A DNA stretch of 64,000 bases from Citrobacter arsenatis (lineage in GTDB: Bacteria > Pseudomonadota > Gammaproteobacteria > Enterobacterales > Enterobacteriaceae): positions 4,092,001 to 4,156,000 of the forward strand of contig NZ_CP037864.1 of assembly GCF_004353845.1 (NCBI RefSeq), read 5' to 3'. Shown here one piece after another: positions 1 to 8,649 of this stretch (its first letter is position 1; every line of letters starts with the position of its first letter). The notes beneath the pieces were generated by a model, which saw nothing but the letters and a program-made list of their open reading frames with translations, was not told the origin of the DNA and did no database searches. The position numbers and the translations under genes were made by a program.

Positions 1-599
1 CGTGCTTCGCGATCGACCTTCACACGCAGCGGCTGAACCATATCCGGATGCAGAATTTCTGCCGGCTGTTCGTCCAGTTCACCCGGCGCACGCGCGTGAA
101 TTTTCTGCTCCAGCAGACCCAACGCCATGGCAAAACCGTACAGCGTGGCAGCAGGCGTTGGCGGACAGCCAGGAATATACACGTCCACCGGAACAATTTT
201 GTCGGTACCGCCCCATACGCAGTATAAGTCGTGGAAGATACCACCGCTGTTACCACAGGCTCCGTAAGAGATACAAATTTTAGGATCCGGTGCCGACTGC
301 CAGGCGCGCAGCGCCGGAGAGCGCATGGCTCGCGTTACCGCGCCGGTAAACAGCAGAATATCCGCATGGCGCGGTGACGGTACCACTTTGATACCAAAAC
401 GTTCGGCATCAAACAACGGTGAAAGCGTGGCGAAGATTTCAATTTCACAGCCGTTGCAGCCGCCGCAGTCCACACGGTAAACGTACGCTGAACGCTTGAT
501 GCTTTTCAGCAGCGACGCTTTCATGCTGGCAATGGATTCATCCACCGTCATCGGTACCGGAATACCGTTGGCGTCACGTGGGCCTAATAAATTGCTCAT
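1..599 (-). CDS. hycG: Formate hydrogenlyase subunit HycG (partial, 3' end off the left edge)
   Basis: Small FeS subunit of hydrogenase 3, homologous to NuoB of complex I; it passes electrons between the ferredoxin-like subunits and the NiFe subunit HycE on the cytoplasmic face of the membrane. The visible part is about 199 residues of a family length near 255. It starts MSNLLGPRDANG and contains the cysteine motif CGGCNGCE plus later CGNSGG and PGCPPTP cysteines that ligate the proximal [4Fe-4S] cluster. The last visible residues are KVDREAR. The ATG (599-597) shares one base with the hycF stop codon (TGATG), so translation is probably coupled. Identification is by strong resemblance to the E. 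coli protein. Confidence 0.96.
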   Translation of the reverse strand, partial: MSNLLGPRDANGIPVPMTVDESIASMKASLLKSIKRSAYVYRVDCGGCNGCEIEIFATLSPLFDAERFGIKVVPSPRHADILLFTGAVTRAMRSPALRAWQSAPDPKICISYGACGNSGGIFHDLYCVWGGTDKIVPVDVYIPGCPPTPAATLYGFAMALGLLEQKIHARAPGELDEQPAEILHPDMVQPLRVKVDREA

Positions 600-1141
600 C
601 AGCTGGCCTCTTTCATATGGCGAGTCAGTTCAATACGATCAGACGGCACCAGACATTTCTGGCGCTTACAATCCGGGCAGGTCTCAAAGCTTTCGCGGTG
701 GTTTTCCGCACGGCTATCACCGTTGTGCTTCAGCAGCGCAATGGCGTAGTCGATCTCTTTTTGTACCGCAAACGGGCGATTACAGACGCGGCAATTACAC
801 AGTGCAAAACGAGACTGCTGCAGGAAATCCTCTTTCTTCCACACCGCCAGTTCATACTCCTGCGACAGCTTGATTGCCGCCGTCGGACAGACTTCTTCGC
901 AGCGGGCGCAGAAGATGCAGCGACCAAGGTTGAACTGCCACGCCAGCTCATTGGTGACCAGATCGGTTTCTACTGTCAGCGCGTTCGACGGGCATGCATT
1001 TACACAGGCCGCGCAGCCGATGCACTGCTGCGGATTGTGTTCCGGTTTGCCACGGAAGTTTTTATCGACCGCGATCGGCTCCAGCGGATACGACGACGTC
1101 GGCGCCCCGGTTTTGATGACTTTTTTGATAAAGGTAAACAT
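599..1141 (-). CDS. hycF: Formate hydrogenlyase iron-sulfur subunit HycF
   Basis: A 180-residue ferredoxin-like subunit (NuoI homologue) of formate hydrogenlyase. Two complete [4Fe-4S] binding motifs are visible, CIGCAACVNACP and CIFCARCEEVCP, in the first half of the protein. The C-terminal half has two more CxxC-type pairs (CNCRVC and CPDCKRQKC), a feature of HycF that is absent from simple ferredoxins. Start MFTFIKKVIKTG is the usual one. It lies 9 bases after hycE and overlaps hycG, within the hycA-led sigma-54 operon. Function by family: electron transfer from formate dehydrogenase H towards HycE. Confidence 0.96.
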   Translation of the reverse strand: MFTFIKKVIKTGAPTSSYPLEPIAVDKNFRGKPEHNPQQCIGCAACVNACPSNALTVETDLVTNELAWQFNLGRCIFCARCEEVCPTAAIKLSQEYELAVWKKEDFLQQSRFALCNCRVCNRPFAVQKEIDYAIALLKHNGDSRAENHRESFETCPDCKRQKCLVPSDRIELTRHMKEAS

Positions 1142-1150
1142 GGCGATTCC

Positions 1151-2860
1151 TTATTTCAGCGGCGAGTTTTTACGCTCGATGCTGTAGCGCTCAAGTTCTT
1201 TGTACGGCACGACTTTGCTCTTCTTCTTACGCACATCAACCACGGTCATACGGTCAGTACAGGAGTAGCAAGGATCGAGGCTACCGATAATCAGCGGGGC
1301 ATCGGAAACGGTGTTGCCACGCAGCATGTAGCGCAGGGTCGGCCAGTTCGCGTAGGTCGCCGCACGGCAGCGCCAGCGATACAGTTTCTGGTTGTCGCCA
1401 GTCATGCTCCAGTGAATGTCATCTCCGCGTGGAGCTTCAGCAAAGCCCAGTGCGAAACGGTGAGGAATATAGGTAAAGCCTTCCACCATCAACGGACCGC
1501 CCGGCAGGTTATCCAGGCCAAAGTCGATCATATTCAGTGCGGTGTAGACTTCATTGATACGGACTTTCAAACGCGAAATAACGTCGCAACCCTGCTCGCT
1601 GTGAACTTCCATCGGCAGCAGACCATAACCGACAAACGGGTGATCGGCGCGGGTGTCACGTGCGTGACCGCTGGCGCGGACCATCGGGCCGACGTTACTG
1701 AAGTCGCGGGCAATTTCCGGGTCTAAACGACCAATACCCACGGTACGCTGTTCCATGTTCGGCGTGCTGAGCAGCATATCGACCAGTTCCTGCACGTCAC
1801 GACGCATCTGCTGCGCCAGTTGACGGGTCTGGATCATATCCTCTTTCAGCAGATCACGACGAATACCGCCGATCAGGTTCAGACCGTAGGTTTTACGCGC
1901 CCCGGTGAGGATCTCAGCCATCTTCATCGACGTTTCACGCACGCGGAAGAACTGCATAAAGCCAGAGTCAAAACCGGTGAAGTGACAGGCCAGGCCGAGG
2001 TTCAGCAGGTGCGAGTGCAGACGCTCAACTTCCAGCAGAATGGCGCGGATCATCTGTGCACGTTCCGGCACCACGATGCCCATCGCATTCTCAACGGAGG
2101 TGGTATAGGCGGTGCTGTGCGCAAAACCGCAGATGCCACACACGCGATCCGACAGGAACGTGACTTCGTTATAACCCATACGGGTTTCCGCCAGTTTCTC
2201 CATGCCGCGATGGACATAGAACAGACGGTAGTCGGCGTCGATAATGTTCTCGCCGTCAACGAACAGGCGGAAGTGACCGGGTTCATCAGAAGTGACGTGC
2301 AGCGGGCCAATCGGCACCACGTTATTTTTCTTGTCGCCCAGTTCGTTGATGAACTCGTAGGTTTCAGCATCGGTAGTCGGTGCCGGACGCTGACGATAAT
2401 CCATGCTGTCTTTACGCAGCGGGTAGAGTTCGTCCGGCCAGTCATCCGGCAGTACCAGACGACGCTCATCCGGTAAACCAACCGGAATCAAACCGTACAT
2501 ATCGCGCACTTCGCGCTCGCCCCACACCGCAGCCGGAACGCGCGGCGTGACGGACGGGAACTCCAGCTTATTGGCATCGACTTCAACGCGGACGGTTATC
2601 CAGCACTTGATGCCCTGCTCCATCGACATCACGTAATAAACGGCGTAATGGCCACACAGCTGGCGTTCGTCGTTACCAAACAGCACCGACAACCAGCCGC
2701 CCTGTTTGTAATACAGGAACTCCACCACTTCCGGCAGGTAGTTCACCTTGACGGTGATCGTCAGCTGATCTTTGGTCTGCCAGGCTTCATCCAGCACGAC
2801 GCCCGGAAAGGCCTGGTGCAGCGCAGCGAGATATTGTTGACCTAATTTTTCTTCAGACAT
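1151..2860 (-). CDS. hycE: Formate hydrogenlyase large subunit HycE (hydrogenase 3 NiFe subunit)
   Basis: Catalytic NiFe subunit of hydrogenase 3, 569 residues from the ATG at 2860; a TTG two codons upstream would add two residues but the ATG gives the E. coli length. The N-terminal 160 or so residues resemble NuoC and the rest NuoD. Nickel-iron ligands are the CxxC pairs in RVCGICGFAHS and DPCYSCTDR. The sequence after CTDR (MTVVDVRKKK to NSPLK, 32 residues) is the C-terminal extension removed by the HycI protease after metal insertion in E. coli, and it is intact. HycI itself would lie beyond the left edge. Cytoplasmic arm of the complex. Confidence 0.97.
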   Translation of the reverse strand: MSEEKLGQQYLAALHQAFPGVVLDEAWQTKDQLTITVKVNYLPEVVEFLYYKQGGWLSVLFGNDERQLCGHYAVYYVMSMEQGIKCWITVRVEVDANKLEFPSVTPRVPAAVWGEREVRDMYGLIPVGLPDERRLVLPDDWPDELYPLRKDSMDYRQRPAPTTDAETYEFINELGDKKNNVVPIGPLHVTSDEPGHFRLFVDGENIIDADYRLFYVHRGMEKLAETRMGYNEVTFLSDRVCGICGFAHSTAYTTSVENAMGIVVPERAQMIRAILLEVERLHSHLLNLGLACHFTGFDSGFMQFFRVRETSMKMAEILTGARKTYGLNLIGGIRRDLLKEDMIQTRQLAQQMRRDVQELVDMLLSTPNMEQRTVGIGRLDPEIARDFSNVGPMVRASGHARDTRADHPFVGYGLLPMEVHSEQGCDVISRLKVRINEVYTALNMIDFGLDNLPGGPLMVEGFTYIPHRFALGFAEAPRGDDIHWSMTGDNQKLYRWRCRAATYANWPTLRYMLRGNTVSDAPLIIGSLDPCYSCTDRMTVVDVRKKKSKVVPYKELERYSIERKNSPLK

Positions 2861-2877
2861 GCTCAAACTCTCTTAAA

Positions 2878-3801
2878 TCACGCCACCAGCAAGGAGACGA
2901 ACGCTAAAAACGCAAACCCAAAACCGGCCCAGGTCACGCGTGAAGTGGCGCAAAAACGCAGACGCGCCATGCTGTTTTCGAACAGGGCGATGACCAGCAC
3001 GCCGAGGACCAGCTTGACGATAGCAATCACCAGCGCCAGCAGCAGCCCACCGGCGGTGAAGGTTTCCATCTGTCCCCACGGCAGGAACACGCCGACGAAC
3101 ATTTGCAGAACGACCAGTTGCTTGAGGCTGATGCCCCATTTCAGCACCGCAAAACCGCTGCCGCTGTATTCGGTCAATGGACCTTCCTGCAGCTCCTGCT
3201 CGGCTTCCGCCAGATCGAACGGCAGTTTGCCCATTTCGATAAAGGTGGCGAAGGCACAGGCGCACAGCGCCAGAATCAGCGGGATGCTGCGCGCAGCAGG
3301 CCAGTGATAAATGGTATCGGCGATATTGCTGATATGGGTCGAGCCTGCAACCTGCGCCGCTACCCACAGACCCAGCAGCAGGATTGGTTCAACCAGCACG
3401 CCGAGCATCGCTTCACGGCTGGCGCCAATGGCGGTAAACGGGCTACCGGTATCCAGACCCGCGATAGAGAAGAAGAAACGGGCGATGGCGAACAGGTAAA
3501 TTAAGGTGATCAGGTCGCCCAGTTGCGGCAGCGGTGAGCCAACGGTCACTACCGGCAACGCGGTGGCGATAGTCAGCATCACGCCCACCATCACAAACGG
3601 TGTCAGGCGGAATACCCAACTGGAATCCGCAGGCGCAATGCTCTGACGGCCCAGCAGTTTGATAATGTCGCGGTATTCCTGCAAAACGCCCGGACCGCGG
3701 CGATTGTGCAAACGCGCACGCGCCACGCGGGTAACACCGGACAGCAGCGGCGCAACGGCAAACAGCACCAGCGCCTGAATTAACGGATATAAAACACTCA
3801 T
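2878..3801 (-). CDS. hycD: Formate hydrogenlyase membrane subunit HycD
   Basis: A 307-residue hydrophobic protein homologous to NuoH (ND1) of complex I; it anchors the hydrogenase module to the inner membrane at the junction with the proton-channel subunit HycC. The sequence starts MSVLYPLIQALVLFAV and has about eight hydrophobic segments. The conserved acidic loop EMGKLPFDLAEAEQELQEGPLTEYSG, equivalent to the quinone-site loop of NuoH, is clearly present. Two bases separate it from hycC. Nothing is unusual compared with E. coli HycD. Confidence 0.96.
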   Translation of the reverse strand: MSVLYPLIQALVLFAVAPLLSGVTRVARARLHNRRGPGVLQEYRDIIKLLGRQSIAPADSSWVFRLTPFVMVGVMLTIATALPVVTVGSPLPQLGDLITLIYLFAIARFFFSIAGLDTGSPFTAIGASREAMLGVLVEPILLLGLWVAAQVAGSTHISNIADTIYHWPAARSIPLILALCACAFATFIEMGKLPFDLAEAEQELQEGPLTEYSGSGFAVLKWGISLKQLVVLQMFVGVFLPWGQMETFTAGGLLLALVIAIVKLVLGVLVIALFENSMARLRFCATSRVTWAGFGFAFLAFVSLLVA

Positions 3802-3803
3802 TC

Positions 3804-5630
3804 TCAGGCTCCTCGTGAAACCACAATCACCACCAGCACCGCCAGCTCAATCAACGCCAGGCGACGGAACAGCACCGGGGCAGCCGCATTTTGCCAGCCC
3901 GGAACCAGTGATACCGGGTTCAGCCATTTACGCAGTTTGAGTACCGGGGCAAAGGCTTCTTTCACCGGCATGGCAAAACCGTGCGCGGTAATGACCATTG
4001 ACTGCTCGTGATCGTAACCGCAGACCCATGCCGCGCCGCGTGAACGTGACGGCAGGCGGTTGCCTTTGAAAATAGCCATGATGATGAACGGCAGCAGCGG
4101 ACACGCGATCAGCAGCAACGTAATCATTGGCTGAGAAACAGTGGTGTTCGCGGTTTCCAGCGGCAGCGGAACCGCAGAGGAGATCATCGGCAGCAGCCAC
4201 GGCGCAGCAACGCCGCCAATCACGCAGCAGATAGCCAGCGCAACAACGCTCACGCCCATCAGGATTGGCGCGCAGCAGGCATTTTCAGCTTCCTTCGTGC
4301 GCGGTGCGCCAAGGAACGTAACGCCATAAACTTTCGCCATACACATCACCGCCAGCGCACCGGTAATCGCCAGTCCTACGGCCAGCAACGGTCCTAACAG
4401 ACGACCGACAAACGCGCCGCTGTTGCCAAGCTTAAAGAAGGACTGGTAGATAACCCACTCACCGGCAAAACCGTTCAGCGGCGGCAGTGCGGCCATCGCC
4501 ATCAGGCCAACCAGCATCGCCAGCGAGATAACCGGCATGCGTTTGCCGATACCGCCCAGTTTTTCGATATCACGATGACCGGTACGGAACCAGATGCTAC
4601 CCGCGCCCAGGAACAGAACGCTTTTGAACAGGCTGTGGTTTACCAGATGATACAGACCGCCGGTCAGACCCAGCGCAATCAGCGCCGGTTGATTCAGGGA
4701 AATCCCGGTCACCCCAGCGCCCAGACCCAGCAGAATAATGCCGATGTTTTCCAGCGTGTGGTACGCCAGCAGGCGCTGGATGTTGTGTTCCATCAGTGCA
4801 TACAGGCCGCCGACAAATGCGGTGATCATGCCCAGCACCAGCAGCGTAATCCCCCACCACAGCGGCGCGTTACCGCCCAGCAGCGACAGGGAAAGAATAC
4901 CCAGCAGCCCCACCTTCATGACGACGGTAGAAAACAGCGCCGCAGCCGGTGCGCTGGCGTTGGCGTGCGCCTGTGGCACCCATCCGTGCAGCGGAATAAT
5001 CCCGGCCAGCAGGCCAAAACCCGCCACGCCCAGCAGCCAGATATCAGAGCCAAGCGGCAGTTCCTGAGTACGCAGGTCAAGCAGGCGCAGCTCCAGAGTG
5101 CCGTAACGTTGCCACACCAGGTAGCAGGCAATAGCCAGCAGCAGCGTACCAACACGTCCCAGCGCAAACCACAGCTTGCCCTCTTTACTGCAGCCGGTGA
5201 GGAACACGGCGCACAGCGCCATGATTTCCGCCATCACCACCAGCGTTCCGAGGTTACTGGCCACTACCGCACATACCGCCGCGGCCATCAGCAGATTCAC
5301 CAGCAGGCCGTTAGCTTTTACCTGCGGATGACGATGCCAGTCAATGTTGTACAGGCTGACAAACAGGCCGCACAGGCCCAGCGTAATCAGCCAGATAGCG
5401 TTCAGCGGCGTCACTTGCAGACTATGGCCGATAAACGGCATCACGCCGCTAATCGCAACGGCGCGGGTCAGTACGAGAAACCCCGCAGCCGCCGTACACA
5501 GACTGCCGACCGCACCGCCAACTCCGGCAATCCAGCCGCTCAGCGGTTTATGAAACGAAAACAGAAATGCCAGAACCGCAGCCGCTGTAAACCAGGCCAC
5601 GCCGCTGTTAATCAGTGAAATTGCGCTCAT
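3804..5630 (-). CDS. hycC: Formate hydrogenlyase membrane subunit HycC
   Basis: A 608-residue polytopic membrane protein of the NuoL/MrpA antiporter-like family, the putative ion-translocating subunit of formate hydrogenlyase. Hydrophobic helices run through most of the protein. The conserved core is visible: HGWVPQAHANASAPAAALFSTVVMKVG, the LAYHTLENIGIILLGLG segment and the NHSLFKSVLFLGAGS segment with the buried Lys and His residues of proton-channel subunits. The start MSAISLINSGVAWF overlaps the end of hycB by four bases (ATGA), implying coupling. Length agrees with E. coli HycC. Confidence 0.96.
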   Translation of the reverse strand: MSAISLINSGVAWFTAAAVLAFLFSFHKPLSGWIAGVGGAVGSLCTAAAGFLVLTRAVAISGVMPFIGHSLQVTPLNAIWLITLGLCGLFVSLYNIDWHRHPQVKANGLLVNLLMAAAVCAVVASNLGTLVVMAEIMALCAVFLTGCSKEGKLWFALGRVGTLLLAIACYLVWQRYGTLELRLLDLRTQELPLGSDIWLLGVAGFGLLAGIIPLHGWVPQAHANASAPAAALFSTVVMKVGLLGILSLSLLGGNAPLWWGITLLVLGMITAFVGGLYALMEHNIQRLLAYHTLENIGIILLGLGAGVTGISLNQPALIALGLTGGLYHLVNHSLFKSVLFLGAGSIWFRTGHRDIEKLGGIGKRMPVISLAMLVGLMAMAALPPLNGFAGEWVIYQSFFKLGNSGAFVGRLLGPLLAVGLAITGALAVMCMAKVYGVTFLGAPRTKEAENACCAPILMGVSVVALAICCVIGGVAAPWLLPMISSAVPLPLETANTTVSQPMITLLLIACPLLPFIIMAIFKGNRLPSRSRGAAWVCGYDHEQSMVITAHGFAMPVKEAFAPVLKLRKWLNPVSLVPGWQNAAAPVLFRRLALIELAVLVVIVVSRGA

Positions 5631-6238
5631 TTTGCATCCCCACTCTGAGCCTGCTGAAACAAGGTGAGATCGCCGAAATCGGTATTGAAAGTCAGCTCAC
5701 GCTTACGTTTGCTGGCGCGGGCGATATCCATGTTGCTCACCAGATGCAGGGCTTTAGTTGGGCACATGCGTACGCAGGCCGGACCTTGCTCGTCAAAACT
5801 ACACAGATCGCATTTCACCGCGATGGCACGAACGCCCGGAACCCAGTCCAGTAGCGTGCTTACGCGCGCAGGTGCTGGTGGAGCCGGAGGCGCTTTTGAC
5901 GTATTGGCGTTTGCCGGGATGTGCAGCGGACGACTACCGGAAAACTCAATTGCGCCAAACGGGCAGGCAATCCCGCACAATTTGCAGCTTACGCACAAGC
6001 TTTCGTTCAGCTGTACGGCACCATCAACGCGATTAATCGCATTAACCGGACAAACGGTAGCGCAAGGCGCATCTTCACACTGGTGGCAAAGCTGCGGGGC
6101 GGATTCTTTTTCATTTAACATCACTTTAAGGCGCGGCATTGACTGCAGGCCATGCTGGCGATGTGTCTCTGAGCAGGCGGCTTCACAGGTGTGGCAGCCG
6201 ATACAAAGAGTGGAGTCAGCAATTACAAAACGATTCAC
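5627..6238 (-). CDS. hycB: Formate hydrogenlyase electron carrier HycB
   Basis: A 203-residue polyferredoxin that links selenium-containing formate dehydrogenase H to the hydrogenase. Four cysteine clusters are visible: CIGCHTCEAAC, CHQCEDAPCATVCP, CVSCKLCGIACP and the later CDLCSFDEQGPACVRMCP, consistent with four [4Fe-4S] centres. An alanine/proline-rich linker (SKAPPAPPAPARV) lies before the last cluster. It is separated from hycA by 143 bases that carry FhlA-like half sites and overlaps hycC by four bases. Confidence 0.96.
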   Translation of the reverse strand: MNRFVIADSTLCIGCHTCEAACSETHRQHGLQSMPRLKVMLNEKESAPQLCHQCEDAPCATVCPVNAINRVDGAVQLNESLCVSCKLCGIACPFGAIEFSGSRPLHIPANANTSKAPPAPPAPARVSTLLDWVPGVRAIAVKCDLCSFDEQGPACVRMCPTKALHLVSNMDIARASKRKRELTFNTDFGDLTLFQQAQSGDAK

Positions 6239-6260
6239 CAGGCATTCCTCAGGTGATAGT

Positions 6261-6312
6261 CATTTTTGACGAAAACATGTCTGGCAAATGTCATTTCGAC
6301 ATTTTTCGACAT
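6261..6312. promoter_or_regulatory. FhlA-type sites between hycA and hycB
   Basis: In the hycA-hycB gap there is CATTTTTGACGAAAACATG (6261-6279) followed by TGTCATTTCGACATTTTTCG (6290-6309) and ACATG. These resemble the CATTTCG core repeated in known FhlA upstream activating sites, and the E. coli hycA-hycB gap is known to bind FhlA. The match is visual; no footprint is available for this sequence. Confidence 0.6.
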
Positions 6313-6381
6313 GCCCATTCCCTAAACTGTCGTGACGCAGTATGAAAACGCATCATGACAAAACTGGGCAGCACCCGAGGC

Positions 6382-6840
6382 TTAAGCCGGGCTATGTCCC
6401 TCAACCAGCTGGCTTAAATTCACCGGCATATTGTTCTCTACCGCGGTGTACAGGCTGTCGTAGACGGTAGCGATTTTTTCCAGATAGTGCTCCAGCACCT
6501 GATCGCGATCGCGGTTGCTGATACGCTCATCGACTTTACCGTCGATGGTCAGCTCTGCCTGCGCAATCAGTTGCTTATCGTCACCATCTTTTGTTTCAAC
6601 GTAGTACTCAATGGTGTGGCTGTTAAAGCCGTCCGCCAGCGTGACGTAGATAGTGAAGTGTTCAAAAAGGACGAAGCAGAGATCTTTGTCCGGTGCGCAG
6701 CTCATTGCATGATGCAAACGCGCTTTCGACAGGGTGATCCCCTGAACCAGCGAGTTGCAGTAAATACGCCACTGGTCCTGTAGGCGACGGTGCCGTTCAG
6801 CGATGTAATCGGCTTTTTCGCTTATTTCCCAAATAGTCAT
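6382..6840 (-). CDS. hycA: Formate hydrogenlyase regulatory protein HycA
   Basis: A 152-residue cytoplasmic protein, first gene of the hyc operon. In E. coli HycA counteracts activation of the formate regulon by FhlA, acting as a brake; its biochemical mode is not clear. The sequence starts MTIWEISEKADYIAERHRRLQDQWRIYCNSLVQGITLSKARLHHAMSC and matches E. coli HycA along its length. No DNA-binding motif is obvious. It is preceded by a sigma-54 promoter on the same strand. Confidence 0.93.
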   Translation of the reverse strand: MTIWEISEKADYIAERHRRLQDQWRIYCNSLVQGITLSKARLHHAMSCAPDKDLCFVLFEHFTIYVTLADGFNSHTIEYYVETKDGDDKQLIAQAELTIDGKVDERISNRDRDQVLEHYLEKIATVYDSLYTAVENNMPVNLSQLVEGHSPA

Positions 6841-6876
6841 GTCAGGTTACCCGTTTAGCAGAGATGAACAGCCTTA

Positions 6877-6892
6877 AGCACATTTCATGCCA
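6877..6892 (-). promoter_or_regulatory. Sigma-54 promoter of the hyc operon
   Basis: On the minus strand the sequence is TGGCATGAAATGTGCT, with GG and GC separated by 10 bases, the -24/-12 elements of sigma-54 promoters. It lies 37 bases upstream of the hycA start, as in E. coli. Confidence 0.9.
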
Positions 6893-6938
6893 AAATTAAA
6901 ACCCTTTATTTTCATAAAGATAAAAAATCACAAAGCGG

Positions 6939-6968
6939 TGACGACGTGTCATTTCGTCATCGTCGTCA
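6939..6968. promoter_or_regulatory. Central FhlA activating site between hyc and hyp
   Basis: An inverted repeat with 8-bp arms TGACGACG (6939-6946) and CGTCGTCA (6961-6968) encloses CATTTCGTCAT, the CATTTCG core of FhlA sites. It sits between the two divergent sigma-54 promoters, where FhlA binds in E. coli. The A/T-rich stretch at 6893-6930 would fit a bending site such as IHF, but I found no exact IHF consensus. Confidence 0.65.
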
Positions 6969-6993
6969 TTGTCACGACCGTAAAAATCCAATC

Positions 6994-7009
6994 TGGCATG
7001 TTTATTGCT
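6994..7009 (+). promoter_or_regulatory. Sigma-54 promoter of the hyp operon
   Basis: TGGCATGTTTATTGCT is a near-perfect -24/-12 sigma-54 element (GG-N10-GC) 29 bases upstream of the hypA ATG. FhlA with formate is the expected activator. Confidence 0.93.
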
Positions 7010-7038
7010 TCTAATACGGCAACTTCATAGGAGGCGGT

Positions 7039-7410
7039 ATGCACGAAATAACCCTCTGCCAACGGGCACTGGAATTGATTGAACAACAGGCCACGCAACA
7101 CGGTGCAAAGCGAGTAACGGGGGTCTGGCTCAAAATTGGCGCATTTTCTTGCGTAGAAACCAGCGCTCTCGCCTTTTGTTTTGATCTGGTATGCCGCGGA
7201 ACCCTTGCAGAAGGTTGTAAACTCCACCTCGAAGAACAAGAAGCCGAATGTTGGTGCGAATCTTGTCAGCAATACGTCACCTTACTGACGCAACGCGTGC
7301 GCAGATGTCCGCAATGCAACAGCGATATGCTGAGAATTGTGGCCGATGACGGCTTACAGATTCGACGTATTGAAATAGATGAAACTCCAGCGCCGGATGC
7401 TGACGCCTAA
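7039..7410 (+). CDS. hypA: Hydrogenase nickel chaperone HypA
   Basis: Delivers nickel to the hydrogenase 3 large subunit together with HypB. The N-terminal MHE nickel-binding motif is present, and the zinc site consists of CWCESC and CPQC. The E. coli protein is 116 residues; this one is 123. The extra C-terminal residues (TPAPDADA) are encoded by the left part of a REP element that starts at about 7391, so the original stop appears to have been replaced by repeat sequence. A good ribosome site (GGAGG) precedes the ATG. Confidence 0.96.
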   Translation: MHEITLCQRALELIEQQATQHGAKRVTGVWLKIGAFSCVETSALAFCFDLVCRGTLAEGCKLHLEEQEAECWCESCQQYVTLLTQRVRRCPQCNSDMLRIVADDGLQIRRIEIDETPAPDADA

Positions 7411-7479
7411 GCGTCTTGTCCGGCCTACAGGAATGGCCTGAGTTGTTGGCCGGATAAGACGAAGCCGCCATCCGGCAAC
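7391..7479. repeat. REP/BIME element pair after hypA
   Basis: Two REP-type palindromic units: one at about 7391-7430 (GCCGGATGC ... GTCCGGCCTAC) and an inverted one at about 7448-7479 (GCCGGATAAGACG ... CATCCGGCAAC). The first unit overlaps the last 20 bases of hypA. They are intergenic repeats typical of enterobacteria and may stabilise upstream mRNA. Confidence 0.85.
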
Positions 7480-7513
7480 AGATATACCGCAAGATAAAGA
7501 TCAGGAGTGAGCG

Positions 7514-8386
7514 ATGTGTACGACATGTGGTTGCGCTGAAGGCAACCTTTATATAGAGGGTGATGAGCATAATCCCCACTCGGCGTTTCGCAGCGCGCCA
7601 TTTGCCCCGGCAGCTCGTCCGGCGCTGAACATTACCGGTGTGAAGACCTCTGGTTTCACCCCGAGCCAGACCGAAGAAGGCGATTTGCACTACGGTCATG
7701 GTGAAGCAGGCACCCACGCGCCAGGCATGAGCCAGCGCCGGATGCTGGAAGTAGAAATTGACGTGCTGGACAAAAACAACCGTCTGGCCGAGCGCAACCG
7801 CGCCCGCTTTGCTGCCCGTCAACATCTGGTACTGAACCTTGTTTCAAGCCCAGGCTCCGGTAAAACCACGCTGCTGACTGAAACGCTAATGAAGCTTAAA
7901 GACAGCGTGCCGTGCGCCGTGATTGAAGGCGACCAGCAGACGGTTAACGATGCCGCCCGTATTCGCGCCACAGGCACGCCCGCCATTCAGGTCAACACCG
8001 GTAAAGGTTGCCACCTTGACGCACAAATGATTGCTGACGCCGCGCCGCGTTTGCCGCTTGAAGACAACGGCATTCTGTTCATTGAAAACGTCGGCAATCT
8101 GGTTTGCCCGGCCAGCTTTGACCTCGGCGAGCGTCATAAAGTGGCGGTGCTTTCCGTCACCGAAGGTGAAGACAAACCGCTGAAATATCCGCATATGTTT
8201 GCCGCTGCATCGCTGATGCTACTCAACAAAGTGGATCTACTGCCGTACCTCAATTTTGACGTAGAGAAGTGCATCGCCAGCGCCCGGGAAGTGAACCCGG
8301 AAATTGAGATAATCCTGATTTCTGCCACCAGCGGCGAAGGCATGGACCAATGGCTCTCCTGGCTGGAGACGCAGCGATGTGCATAG
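7514..8386 (+). CDS. hypB: Hydrogenase nickel-incorporation GTPase HypB
   Basis: A 290-residue SIMIBI-class GTPase that drives nickel insertion into hydrogenase large subunits. The N-terminal high-affinity nickel motif MCTTCGC is present. The GTPase domain has the P-loop SSPGSGKTT, the switch region EGDQQTVNDAARIR, the G-domain metal residues in KGCHLDA and NLVCPASF, and the NKVDLLPY guanine-specificity motif. Length equals E. coli HypB. It follows the REP pair and its stop overlaps the hypC start by 10 bases. Confidence 0.97.
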   Translation: MCTTCGCAEGNLYIEGDEHNPHSAFRSAPFAPAARPALNITGVKTSGFTPSQTEEGDLHYGHGEAGTHAPGMSQRRMLEVEIDVLDKNNRLAERNRARFAARQHLVLNLVSSPGSGKTTLLTETLMKLKDSVPCAVIEGDQQTVNDAARIRATGTPAIQVNTGKGCHLDAQMIADAAPRLPLEDNGILFIENVGNLVCPASFDLGERHKVAVLSVTEGEDKPLKYPHMFAAASLMLLNKVDLLPYLNFDVEKCIASAREVNPEIEIILISATSGEGMDQWLSWLETQRCA

Positions 8387-8649
8387 GTGTTCCGGGGCAA
8401 ATCCGCACCATTGATGGCAATCAGGCCAAAGTCGACGTTTGCGGTATTCAGCGTGACGTCGACCTGACGCTGGTCGGTAGCTGCGATGAACATGGTCAAC
8501 CCCGTCTGGGCCAGTGGGTACTGGTCCACGTCGGTTTTGCCATGAGCATCATTAATGAAGCTGAAGCGCGCGACACGCTCGATGCGCTACAAAACATGTT
8601 TGACGTTGAGCCGGATGTCGGCGCGTTGCTGTATGGCGAGGAAAAATAA
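8377..8649 (+). CDS. hypC: Hydrogenase maturation chaperone HypC
   Basis: A 90-residue chaperone that carries the Fe(CN)2CO precursor with HypD and docks on the immature large subunit. The essential N-terminal Cys is present (MCIGVPGQI). The ATG at 8377 gives the family start; an upstream in-frame start inside hypB would hide the functional Met-Cys terminus and is unlikely. Overlaps with hypB (10 bases) and hypD (1 base) indicate coupled translation. Confidence 0.96.
   Translation: MCIGVPGQIRTIDGNQAKVDVCGIQRDVDLTLVGSCDEHGQPRLGQWVLVHVGFAMSIINEAEARDTLDALQNMFDVEPDVGALLYGEEK

Noticed and set aside
578..1726. 382-residue plus-strand open frame opposite hycF and hycE
   Set aside because: It is antisense to two strongly conserved genes, has low-complexity basic composition and no recognisable domain; a shadow of GC-rich codon usage.
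4575..5618. 347-residue plus-strand open frame opposite hycC
   Set aside because: Gln/Arg/His-rich translation typical of the antisense of a membrane protein gene; no family resemblance.
7170..7190. FNR-like site inside hypA (TTGATCTGGTATGC)
   Set aside because: E. coli has an FNR-dependent promoter within hypA, but only the left half site fits here; not strong enough to list.
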